Assembly: GCA_017428925.1 (NCBI GenBank)
Contig: JAFRPY010000008.1
Location: forward strand, 1-64,000
Direction: 5' to 3'
Length of the DNA stretch: 64,000 bases
Source of the DNA: Prevotella sp.
Lineage (GTDB): Bacteria; Bacteroidota; Bacteroidia; Bacteroidales; Bacteroidaceae
A model generated the notes under the pieces. The model worked only from the letters and a program-made list of their open reading frames with translations, ran no database searches and was not told the DNA's origin. Made by a program: the position numbers and the translations under genes. Each line of letters starts with the position of its first letter. Positions within the stretch are counted from its first letter, which is position 1. Shown piece by piece: positions 35,971 to 44,451 of this stretch.

Positions 35971-38376
35971 TTAGAACTTTACGTTTAGGCTGCTACCTTG
36001 ATATGAAACATTCTTCTGACTGCCATCAGGCATAATAATAGTGAACTGTCGTGATTTGAGCATACCCGGATAATCTCCTTTTCGGTCGCCAATGGTCATC
36101 GTTTGCGTCTTGTCGTTCCATTGGAATGGAATTATGGCATAGACACCTTTCTCATAGTTATAGTTGTCGCCTTCATCCTCATAGAGTGTGAATGTTCCGT
36201 CGGCTCCTGGATAGACGTGTATTTCTAGATTGTCCCAGGCCTTCTCGCCAACGTATTGCATCTCTGGTCCTAAAGGTAGGATACTACCGGCACGGACGAA
36301 CATAGGAACACGGTCGAGTTGAGTCTGTAGGGTAACGGTCTGTCCACCCTTAAACCGACGGTTCGACCAGAAGTCATACCAATCGGTGCCTTTGGGCAGA
36401 TATTTGGTTGTTGTCTTGCTTGAGGTGAAGTCCGCCTTCTGAAGGTTGTTTGCATCATAAGCGTCTTTCTTATCCCAGCCACTCATGGCATCTTCCTTGA
36501 TGATAGCCTCTTTTGTGTATTGGGCCTCCACGATTGGTGCTGCAAGGATTGAGCGTCCAAACATGAATTCATCAGTCATGTCCCACACATGGCGGTCTTC
36601 AACGAAATCGCTGAATAGCGGCCGGAGATAGCTCTCGTTGTTGCTTGTCACCTGCCAGGCTGTACTATATAAATAAGGTATGAACCTATATCGAAGGCGA
36701 ATCATCTTCTCTATGGCATCATAGACGGGTTCACCCTTTTTACCGAACTGCCAGATTTCGCGTGGAGCATCAGCACCATGACTACGGAAGATGGGGCAGA
36801 AGAGCCCGTATTGCATCCAACGCACATATAATTCCTGATATTGTGGGTTATGCGGAGCCGAGCCGGGGCCTTTTGTGTTATAGGAACCGCAGAAGAAACC
36901 ACCGATATCGGTATTGAAGTTGGGATTTCCCGTCAACGAATAGCTCAGTCCTGCAGGTATTTGTTTACGCAACATGTCCCATGATGATGCCACATCGCCA
37001 CTCCACATATTCGAACCATAGTGTTGCTGTCCAGCAAAGGCCGAACGTGTCATGATGAAAACACGTTTGTCTGACGATTCTTTTCGTTGTGCCTGATAAA
37101 CACCGCGCACCGTCTCCAAAGGAAAGGCATTGCGCAACGAGCGCCAAGTACCTCCATAGACCTTATGGTCGTAATCGCTCTCTCTCGGGTTGAAAAAGTC
37201 AGGATCGGTGGAATCCATCCACCAACCATCAGTTCCGTAATCGAAAAGCGTTTTCAGATATTTCCAATAGATGTCGCGTGCTTCAGGACTGAAGGCATCG
37301 TAGACCTTAACGCCTGAAGGATACTTCATCACGGGAGGCCAGATGTGGGATATTCCGCTCTGTGGCCATGTCTCGAAGGGCATGAGCAAACCTTTCTCGT
37401 TGAGTTCCCTGAACTGCTGGGTCTGCGGTCCGAAACTGGCCCATATACTAATCATGAAGTGAGCATTCTTTTTATGGACATCGGCTATCATTCGTTGACC
37501 GTCGGCATATTCTTCAGCTAGAAAATCCATCGCATTCCACAAGTAGTTAGAACCCCAGTACTGCCAGTCCTGAATGATTCCGTCGAGTGGAACTTGCAAT
37601 TCCCGGTAGCGGTCAACTATACCGAGTAATTCCCTTGAGCTCTTATAGCGTTCCTTACACTGCCAGAACCCATAGGTCCACAGGGGGAACATCGGAACGT
37701 CGCCAGAGAGATGGCGCATTTGGGCAATCACACCATCGGCAGAACCTCCATACATGAAATAATAGTCAACTGCCTCGCCAACTTCGGATGAGAAACTCAT
37801 GCCTTTGGCATCGTCATCGAATTGCGTGGGCGAATAGTTGTCCCAATAGATTCCCCAGCCTTTAATACTCTGCAATACGTTTTGAAAATCCTCCAAGTTC
37901 GACTGTTCCATACGCTTGTGCTCACCACGGCGGTTCATCTTCCCGTTCTGAATCGTTCCAAGGCCGTAAATGGCTTCATCTTTGTCCAGAGAGAACGTCT
38001 GGGTAATACGGAAAGAACCTGCATCAGCGCCTTCCTTACGTTCATCGAAAGAGAACGCTTTCTCGCGTAAAAGTGTCTTGCCCTTGGCCGTTGAGAAGGT
38101 AATCGCTCCTGTCTTTTGATCTACCTTCACCGTCAATGACTCGCTGCTCAGGACGTTTCCTTTGCGGATGAGCGTCACATTCTCGGGTTGAGCAGTCACA
38201 ACTAGGTTTTTCGGCACATATTCCTTTCCCACAAGCGTTTTCGTAACACGTACAATTGTGGGTGTATAGAATTCGGCCTTGATTTCTGTATTACCTACTT
38301 GCTGCCGCATAACCCCTTGTGCCATTGCAGCTACTGACGATACTACCAAAAAACAAATTGCACTTATTCTTTTCAT
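35971..38376 (-). CDS. GH31 family alpha-glycosidase (alpha-xylosidase or alpha-glucosidase)
   Basis: 801 residues with signal peptide MKRISAICFLVVSSVAAMAQ. Residues 25-230 form the N-terminal beta domain with AIYGLGTIQNG. The barrel contains GIIQDWQYWGSN, nucleophile Asp 388 in TDGWWMDSTDPD and general-acid motif MWSGDVASSW. The C-terminal domains end in NVSYQGSSLNVKF. It lacks the PA14-like insert of its neighbour, so the two probably act on different linkages or positions. Substrate specificity within GH31 cannot be fixed from sequence alone. It is 57 bp after the esterase gene and in the same operon. Confidence 0.9.
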   Translation of the reverse strand: MKRISAICFLVVSSVAAMAQGVMRQQVGNTEIKAEFYTPTIVRVTKTLVGKEYVPKNLVVTAQPENVTLIRKGNVLSSESLTVKVDQKTGAITFSTAKGKTLLREKAFSFDERKEGADAGSFRITQTFSLDKDEAIYGLGTIQNGKMNRRGEHKRMEQSNLEDFQNVLQSIKGWGIYWDNYSPTQFDDDAKGMSFSSEVGEAVDYYFMYGGSADGVIAQMRHLSGDVPMFPLWTYGFWQCKERYKSSRELLGIVDRYRELQVPLDGIIQDWQYWGSNYLWNAMDFLAEEYADGQRMIADVHKKNAHFMISIWASFGPQTQQFRELNEKGLLMPFETWPQSGISHIWPPVMKYPSGVKVYDAFSPEARDIYWKYLKTLFDYGTDGWWMDSTDPDFFNPRESDYDHKVYGGTWRSLRNAFPLETVRGVYQAQRKESSDKRVFIMTRSAFAGQQHYGSNMWSGDVASSWDMLRKQIPAGLSYSLTGNPNFNTDIGGFFCGSYNTKGPGSAPHNPQYQELYVRWMQYGLFCPIFRSHGADAPREIWQFGKKGEPVYDAIEKMIRLRYRFIPYLYSTAWQVTSNNESYLRPLFSDFVEDRHVWDMTDEFMFGRSILAAPIVEAQYTKEAIIKEDAMSGWDKKDAYDANNLQKADFTSSKTTTKYLPKGTDWYDFWSNRRFKGGQTVTLQTQLDRVPMFVRAGSILPLGPEMQYVGEKAWDNLEIHVYPGADGTFTLYEDEGDNYNYEKGVYAIIPFQWNDKTQTMTIGDRKGDYPGMLKSRQFTIIMPDGSQKNVSYQGSSLNVKF

Positions 38377-38433
38377 TTTTGCGAATATTCGACTATTATT
38401 TCCTTCTTTTGCAAAGCGATGATCCAGTATGGT

Positions 38434-39831
38434 TTATTCGGTCAGCTCTCTGGCAATGATATCCGCCATTTTCTGTGCGCCCTTATCATTGGGATGAATG
38501 CCGTCGGGCTGCACCAAATCGGCACTTTCTGCAAACAGGGTATGCAGGTCGATGACTTTCAGTCCATATTGTTTTGCAACCTCCTGCTGAATGGGGATGA
38601 TGTTGTTGACAATTACGGAATCGCTGATGTCCCAAGACGGTTTAAAGGCTGGAATAGGAGTGCACAGGTAGATGCGTGGCTTTGCCAAGGCAGGGGCTAA
38701 CGATGTAATCATCTGTTCCAAATCTTGCCTGAACGCTGCGCCATACTGCCAGTTTTGCGGTTTAGAGTCGTTGGTGCCCAGTTTGATAATAACAATATCG
38801 AGATTGAATGCCAGGGCATCTTTCCAGGCCGTTTCATTCATATATGGTAAATCACCTTTATTGAGCATCGTGCGGCCGCTCACTCCAAAGTTCTTCACCC
38901 AATAGTCTTTACCAAGTTTTCTCTGAAGCCGGGCAGGATAACCATGCTGAGTGGCCATATCAATACCGTGTCCGTCGGTAATACTGTTGCCGATACATGC
39001 CACACGGATGGCATTTGGACTTGGTGTTTGGCGGGCTTTCAGCCAGTTGCCCAAATCGGTCAGCATCTGGTCGTGATATTTGAACCAAGGCCCGAAGCCA
39101 AATCCGTGGTCACCGCCAGGATAGATGAACATGCTGCACTCGTTACCTGCATTGCGCATGGCTGAATAATAGGCAATGCCGTTGGTGACGGGCGGCACAA
39201 GCCTGTCGTCGTTTGCCATTATAATAACTGCCGGAGGAGTCAGATGACGTTTTACGGCGTTCTGGGTAGAGAAGTCGTGAACCATTGCCGGATTCTTTTG
39301 GTCTTCACCAAGGAAGTTGCGACACGACCAAACGTGTGATACTTTTTCGTCCATCGAGATGACGGGATAGAACAGGATGGTGAAATCGGGACGAACATCA
39401 AAATCAGAATGTGTAGAGATGACCGAGGCCAAATGTCCGCCAGCAGAGAATCCCATGATGCCCACATCGCGGGGATTAATGCCCCAGACGGCGGCCGAAT
39501 CACGAACGATACGTATTCCTTTCTCAACATCTCCTATCGGACGGGTACGGTCTCCTTCAGGAAGCCGATAGTTTACCACGAAGTAGGCAATGCCTTGTTG
39601 GTTCAGCCATTCGGATGCCTGATAGCCCTCGTGGCTGTTTGAAAGTACCGAGTAACCACCACCAGGGATTCCGACAATAGCTTTTCCGGAAGAAGTGGCT
39701 GGAAGGAAACAAACCATCTGCGCCTTGGCATCATCGGTTAAATCGATTGTAAATTTTCTGGCTGTTTGTGCCTGCATGGCCAGTGCGGCTGCCAGCAGGC
39801 AAACGGTTGTCAGTGTTTTTTTTGTTTTCAT
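38434..39831 (-). CDS. Two-domain carbohydrate esterase (alpha/beta hydrolase plus SGNH hydrolase)
   Basis: 465 residues with signal peptide MKTKKTLTTVCLLAAALAMQAQ. Domain 1 (about 25-270) is a BD-FAE-like alpha/beta hydrolase: GIPGGGY oxyanion loop, nucleophile in GFSAGGHL, Asp in ANDDRLVP and His in GGDHGFGF. Domain 2 (about 275-465) is a GDSL/SGNH hydrolase: GNSITDGHG, GVSGRTML, KLGTNDS and catalytic DGIHPND. Both domains keep their catalytic residues, suggesting removal of two kinds of ester (acetyl or acyl) from hemicellulose. It is first in the operon with two GH31 genes. Confidence 0.9.
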   Translation of the reverse strand: MKTKKTLTTVCLLAAALAMQAQTARKFTIDLTDDAKAQMVCFLPATSSGKAIVGIPGGGYSVLSNSHEGYQASEWLNQQGIAYFVVNYRLPEGDRTRPIGDVEKGIRIVRDSAAVWGINPRDVGIMGFSAGGHLASVISTHSDFDVRPDFTILFYPVISMDEKVSHVWSCRNFLGEDQKNPAMVHDFSTQNAVKRHLTPPAVIIMANDDRLVPPVTNGIAYYSAMRNAGNECSMFIYPGGDHGFGFGPWFKYHDQMLTDLGNWLKARQTPSPNAIRVACIGNSITDGHGIDMATQHGYPARLQRKLGKDYWVKNFGVSGRTMLNKGDLPYMNETAWKDALAFNLDIVIIKLGTNDSKPQNWQYGAAFRQDLEQMITSLAPALAKPRIYLCTPIPAFKPSWDISDSVIVNNIIPIQQEVAKQYGLKVIDLHTLFAESADLVQPDGIHPNDKGAQKMADIIARELTE

Positions 39832-39862
39832 AATTTAATTATGCTTGATGATGTTTTTCCTG

Positions 39863-39870
39863 CAAAGCTA
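39863..39870 (-). promoter_or_regulatory. -7 box of the esterase-GH31-GH31 operon
   Basis: The minus strand reads TAGCTTTG, 31 nt before ATG 39831. It is divergent from the GH10 promoter 87 bp away. Confidence 0.6.
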
Positions 39871-39956
39871 ATAAAATTTATTGAATAACGGCGGGGTTTG
39901 TTACAAATTGATTGATAGTTGAAACATTTGGCGGCCGACGATAGGATGAATATTCG

Positions 39957-39964
39957 TAATTTTG
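39957..39964 (+). promoter_or_regulatory. -7 box of the GH10-GH43 operon
   Basis: TAATTTTG, 47 nt before ATG 40012. Confidence 0.55.
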
Positions 39965-40011
39965 CGGCGTCTTAGCTTTTGGGCGATATTCACTAAAAAA
40001 CAATTATTTAT

Positions 40012-42237
40012 ATGAAACATTTATTCAAACCTGTTTTATCCCTGGTGTTGACGGTTTGCGCTACTGCAACCTATGCACAGGGATTAAAAGACGCTTACAA
40101 AAACTATTTCAGGATTGGCGTCGCACTCAATGTTCGTAACGCAACCACTCCCGAGCAGATGGAGCTCGTGAAGAGGGAGTTCAACAGCGTCACCGCTGAG
40201 AACGACATGAAACCCGAACCCACCGAGCCGAAGGAGGGTGAGTTCAACTGGGAGAATGCCGACAAGATTGCCAATTTCTGCCGTGCCAATGGTATCAAGA
40301 TGCGCGGCCACTGTCTGATGTGGCACTCGCAGATTGGTAAATGGATGACCGACAGCCCCACTAAAGAAGTTTTCTACCAGCGCATGAAGAACCATATCAA
40401 GGGCGTCGTCGGCCGTTATAAGGATGTGGTATATTGCTGGGACGTGGTGAACGAGGCCATGACCGACGACAAGAACGCCGTAGATCCCTATCGCCAGAGC
40501 GCGATGTATAAACTCTGTGGCGACGAGTTCATCGCCAAAGCCTTCCAGTATGCCCGCGAGGCCGACCCCAAGGCTTTGCTTTTCTACAACGACTACAACG
40601 AGTGCGACCCCGTGAAGAGCCAGCGCATCTACAACATGGTGAAGGCCATGAAGCAGGCCGGTGTACCCATCGACGGTATTGGCATGCAGGGGCATTATAA
40701 TATTTATGGTCCTACCGAGAAGGAGGTCGACGACGCTATCAAGCTTTACAAGAAGATTGTAAAGCATATCCACGTCACCGAGCTGGATATCCGTGTGAAT
40801 ACCGAGATGGGCGGACAGCTTCGTTTCAGCCAGGGCGGTGTGAACATCAGCGACTCTGTGAAGCAGCACCTTGCCGACCAGTATGCCCGCGTGTTCAACG
40901 TGTTCCGCAAGCATAAGGACGTTGTCGACTGTGTGACCTTCTGGAACCTGGGCGACCGCGACTCTTGGCTTGGGGCCAGCAACTATCCGCTGCCTTTCGA
41001 TTCAGAGTATAAGCCTAAGCTCGCCTACGACGTGATCAAGGGCATGAAGCCCGCCAAGTGGGAACTTCCCAAGGCTCCCGAGCGCCGTCCCCGTCAGCAG
41101 CAGATGCAGCGCCCGCCGTTTAATCCCCAGATGGCATTCCGCAAGGTGGAAGGTGTGGCCGACGACTTCAAACCCAATCCGATGAACCAGCCCGGGCAGG
41201 ATTATCCTCAGGTCAACTCTCAGGGTTATGTGCGCTTCCGTATCGAGGCTCCCGATGCCAAGGACGTTACCGTAAGTCTCGGCCTCGGCGGTCAGGGCGG
41301 CACCAAACTGCGCCGTTTCTTCGACGGTTCATGGATTGGCCAGACCGCTGGTCCGATGGGCGAAGGCTTCCACTACTATCACCTTACGGTAGATGGCGGT
41401 ACGTTCAACGACCCCGGCACCCACAACTACTTTGGCTCTTGCCGTTGGGAGAGTGGTGTGGAGATTCCCGCCAAGGACCAGGACTTCTATGCCTGCCGCG
41501 AGGACATTGCCCATGGCAAGATTCAGGAAGTGCTGTTCTACTCGAAGAGTCTTGGCAAGATGCAGACTGCTATGGTATATCTGCCGCCAACCTACGGACA
41601 GCTGGTCGACAAGAAGGGTGCACCCGTGAAGGCTGGCGCCAAGGGTGTTCAGGAGCGTTATCCCGTGCTCTACCTGCAGCATGGATGGGGTGAGAACGAG
41701 ACCAGCTGGTCGAAGCAGGGCCACGCCGGACTCATCATGGACAACCTGATTGCCGACGGCAAGATCAAGCCCTTCATCATCGTGATGGCCTATGGTCTGA
41801 CCAACGACTTCAAGTTCGGCACCATCGGACAGTTCACCGCCAAGGAGTTCGAGACCGTGCTTATCGACGAGCTGATGCCTTATATCGATGCTAACTTCCT
41901 GACTAAGCCCGACAAGTGGAACCGCGCTATGGCCGGTCTGTCGATGGGTGGCATGGAGACCAAGCTCATCACCCTGCGCCGTCCCGAGATGTTCGGCTAC
42001 TGGGGCCTGCTCAGCGGTGGCCAGTATGCTCCCGAGGAGATTAACGACCCGAAAGCTGTGAAGGTGATTTTCGAGAGCTGCGGCTCGAAGGAGCGCCCCG
42101 ACGGCATCAACAAGTCAGTTGCCGACCTGAAGGCAGCCGGCTACAACGCCTACGGCTATATCTCAGAGGGCACTGCTCACGAGTTCCTCACATGGCGCCG
42201 CAGTTTGTACCAGATGGCACAATTGCTGTTCAAATGA
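40012..42237 (+). CDS. Bifunctional GH10 endo-xylanase and CE1 feruloyl esterase
   Basis: 741 residues with signal peptide MKHLFKPVLSLVLTVCATATYAQ. The GH10 barrel (about 25-350) has acid/base Glu 148 in WDVVNEAM and nucleophile Glu 257 in HVTELDIR. A Pro/Gln-rich linker (RRPRQQQMQRPPFNPQ) and a CBM48-like sandwich (about 385-480) follow. The CE1 esterase (about 490-741) has Ser 644 in GLSMGG and His 723. The architecture matches Xyn10D-Fae1A of Prevotella ruminicola, which cuts xylan and releases ferulate. It is first of a three-gene operon with two GH43 genes. Confidence 0.94.
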   Translation: MKHLFKPVLSLVLTVCATATYAQGLKDAYKNYFRIGVALNVRNATTPEQMELVKREFNSVTAENDMKPEPTEPKEGEFNWENADKIANFCRANGIKMRGHCLMWHSQIGKWMTDSPTKEVFYQRMKNHIKGVVGRYKDVVYCWDVVNEAMTDDKNAVDPYRQSAMYKLCGDEFIAKAFQYAREADPKALLFYNDYNECDPVKSQRIYNMVKAMKQAGVPIDGIGMQGHYNIYGPTEKEVDDAIKLYKKIVKHIHVTELDIRVNTEMGGQLRFSQGGVNISDSVKQHLADQYARVFNVFRKHKDVVDCVTFWNLGDRDSWLGASNYPLPFDSEYKPKLAYDVIKGMKPAKWELPKAPERRPRQQQMQRPPFNPQMAFRKVEGVADDFKPNPMNQPGQDYPQVNSQGYVRFRIEAPDAKDVTVSLGLGGQGGTKLRRFFDGSWIGQTAGPMGEGFHYYHLTVDGGTFNDPGTHNYFGSCRWESGVEIPAKDQDFYACREDIAHGKIQEVLFYSKSLGKMQTAMVYLPPTYGQLVDKKGAPVKAGAKGVQERYPVLYLQHGWGENETSWSKQGHAGLIMDNLIADGKIKPFIIVMAYGLTNDFKFGTIGQFTAKEFETVLIDELMPYIDANFLTKPDKWNRAMAGLSMGGMETKLITLRRPEMFGYWGLLSGGQYAPEEINDPKAVKVIFESCGSKERPDGINKSVADLKAAGYNAYGYISEGTAHEFLTWRRSLYQMAQLLFK

Positions 42238-42239
42238 TT

Positions 42240-42284
42240 CTAGGCCATCCTAGGCTCTCCTAGGACAGCCTAGGAAATCCTAGT
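42240..42284. repeat. CCTAGG array, 10-bp period
   Basis: Four consecutive 10-bp units of the form TAGGnnnnCC plus flanks give five CTAG motifs at one-helical-turn spacing, in the 74-bp gap between the GH10-CE1 and GH43 genes. No ORF or strong hairpin accounts for it. Confidence 0.8.
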
Positions 42285-42311
42285 TCCCAAAAAACAACTT
42301 ATCAACTCAAG

Positions 42312-44420
42312 ATGAAAAAATTACTAACTATATCATTATTCATTTCCACGCTGGCGGCGTCGGCACAGAACCCGGTCATTCGTGACCAGTTCAGTGCCGA
42401 CCCCACGGCAAGGGTCTTTAACGGACGAGTGTATCTCTATCCCTCGCATGATATCTTCCCGCCCGAAGGCCAGCGCCAAGACTGGTTCTGCATGGCCGAC
42501 TATCATGTGTTCTCTTCCGAGAATCTGACCGATTGGACAGACCATGGTGTGATTGTCACTCAGAACAAAGTGCCCTGGGTAAGACCAGACTCCTATTCGA
42601 TGTGGGCGCCCGACTGCGTCTACAAGAACGGCAAGTACTATTTCTACTTCCCCTCTACTCCTGCTGGAGGCATGCGTGGCTTCGGTGTTGGTGTAGCCAT
42701 CGCCGACAGCCCGGAAGGACCATTCATTCCCGAGCCGGAGCCCATCAAGGGCATCAACGGCATCGACCCCTGCGTGCTGCAGGCATCCGACGGCAACGCC
42801 TATATCTTCTGGGGTGCCGGACGTTGCGCCAAGCTCAAGGATAATATGAAGGAACTCGCCGACGACACTCCCAAGGAGAAAGTGAAGTGGGGTGAGCGCG
42901 AATTCGAGATGATGGGCGTCAACTGCCTCAAGGACCTGCCCAACCGTCAGGCTGAAGGCCCGTTTGCCTTCGAGTACAACGGCAATTACTACCTGACCTA
43001 TCCTTATGTGAGGGAGAACACCGAGGTGCTCGGCTACGCTATGAGTAAGAACCCGATGGGTCCCTACGAATACAAAGGTCTCATCATGGCCGAGCACGCC
43101 AACGGCTGCTGGACCAACCACCACAGCATTGTGAACTACAAGGGCCAGTGGTATCTGTTCTATCACCACAACTTCTTCTCACCCAACGACGACAAGCGCC
43201 GCTCCGTGCAGATTGAAAAACTCTTCTTCAATCCCGACGGCACCATCCAGGAGGTGAAGCCTACCATGCGTGGCGTGGGTATCAACAAGGCCACAGAGAA
43301 GATTCAGATCGACCGCTACAGCAGTGCTGCCGCCGATGTCACCAACGAATATGTCGACACTACCCGCGCCTTTGCCGGTGGTTGCGCCACCATGCCTGTC
43401 AAGGGTAGCTGGATACAGTATAACGACGTTGACTTCAGCTGTCTGACCGACGGCTATCTGTACCTGTCTGCCAAGGCCAGCGACGACACCGAGTTCTGCA
43501 TCCGCGAAGGCAGCGCCAAGGGTAAGGTCATTGCACGCATCAAGATGACGGTAAGGCCGCCAGAGCCCCCCGCAGGAGCTGCTGCCAATCCCATGATGAT
43601 GCGCTTCAACCGCGACCTGCGCAACCAGTGGCTCACACAGACAGCCGCCTTGGAGTATGCGCCGAAGGGTGTCACCAACCTGGTCGTCACCAACGAGGGC
43701 AACGGTGCCCTCAGCATCGACTGGGTGCAATTCAAGAACCGTCCTAAGTACTTCTCGCCCGTCACCACCCCGTCGGCACAGCCCGACGATGAAGGCTTCA
43801 TCCGTCGCTGGTTACTCCTGGAGCCCATCGACAAGCCCAATAGCGGCAATACCGTCTTCACCGACAGCTACTTGCGCGAGCACTTCAACAGGCAGTACTT
43901 CAAGGGTCAGCAGACCATCGTTCCGAAGAACGGCCAGAAGGTAAAGGCCACTTTCAAGCAGGAGCAGGCTCCCGCAGGCTTTGGCCGCGGCATGCAGCAG
44001 GCACCCGCCAAGCCTGAGGTGAAGACCGTCACCCAGAACCTCACCTGGCACGCCTTCGACAGCGAGAACATGAACGTCAAGCTATTCCGCTTCGCCGAGA
44101 AATATGGCGAGAAGGTATATGGCGTGCTCTTCTGGGCCGTCACCATCATCGACTGCGACGAAGACATAGAGAACGTCCGTCTGGCCGTAGGCTCCAATTC
44201 TGCCTCCATGTGGTGGCTTAATGGCAAGGAGACGCTGCTGCTTAGCGGCGACCGCCGTATGGTGAAGGACGATGCCGTATCTCCACGTCTGACCCTGAAG
44301 AAGGGACGCAACATCCTGCGTGGCGCCATCATCAACGGCCCGGGCATGAGCGACTTCTGCGTCCGCTTCATCGATGAGAAAGGTAACCCTGTAAAGAACT
44401 TTAAAGTGAAAAGTGAATAG
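42312..44420 (+). CDS. GH43 family glycosidase with C-terminal CBM6-like domain
   Basis: 702 residues with signal peptide MKKLLTISLFISTLAASAQ. The five-bladed propeller at about 20-320 has catalytic carboxylates in FSADPTARVF, GIDPCVLQ and RQAEGPFAFEYN. A CBM6-like module (about 330-475) with GSWIQYNDVDF, LYLSAKASDD and ALSIDWVQFKN follows. A further C-terminal beta domain of about 220 residues (SMWWLNGKETLLLSGD) may bind sugar. It is likely an arabinofuranosidase or xylosidase on arabinoxylan. It is 32 bp from the next GH43 gene. Confidence 0.9.
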   Translation: MKKLLTISLFISTLAASAQNPVIRDQFSADPTARVFNGRVYLYPSHDIFPPEGQRQDWFCMADYHVFSSENLTDWTDHGVIVTQNKVPWVRPDSYSMWAPDCVYKNGKYYFYFPSTPAGGMRGFGVGVAIADSPEGPFIPEPEPIKGINGIDPCVLQASDGNAYIFWGAGRCAKLKDNMKELADDTPKEKVKWGEREFEMMGVNCLKDLPNRQAEGPFAFEYNGNYYLTYPYVRENTEVLGYAMSKNPMGPYEYKGLIMAEHANGCWTNHHSIVNYKGQWYLFYHHNFFSPNDDKRRSVQIEKLFFNPDGTIQEVKPTMRGVGINKATEKIQIDRYSSAAADVTNEYVDTTRAFAGGCATMPVKGSWIQYNDVDFSCLTDGYLYLSAKASDDTEFCIREGSAKGKVIARIKMTVRPPEPPAGAAANPMMMRFNRDLRNQWLTQTAALEYAPKGVTNLVVTNEGNGALSIDWVQFKNRPKYFSPVTTPSAQPDDEGFIRRWLLLEPIDKPNSGNTVFTDSYLREHFNRQYFKGQQTIVPKNGQKVKATFKQEQAPAGFGRGMQQAPAKPEVKTVTQNLTWHAFDSENMNVKLFRFAEKYGEKVYGVLFWAVTIIDCDEDIENVRLAVGSNSASMWWLNGKETLLLSGDRRMVKDDAVSPRLTLKKGRNILRGAIINGPGMSDFCVRFIDEKGNPVKNFKVKSE

Positions 44421-44451
44421 TTTGCTATCGCAATAAATAAAGAAGACAATT

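Noticed and set aside
42336..43169. 277-codon antisense frame in the first GH43 gene
   Set aside because: Shadow ORF of a G/C-rich gene; the sense strand carries all GH43 motifs.
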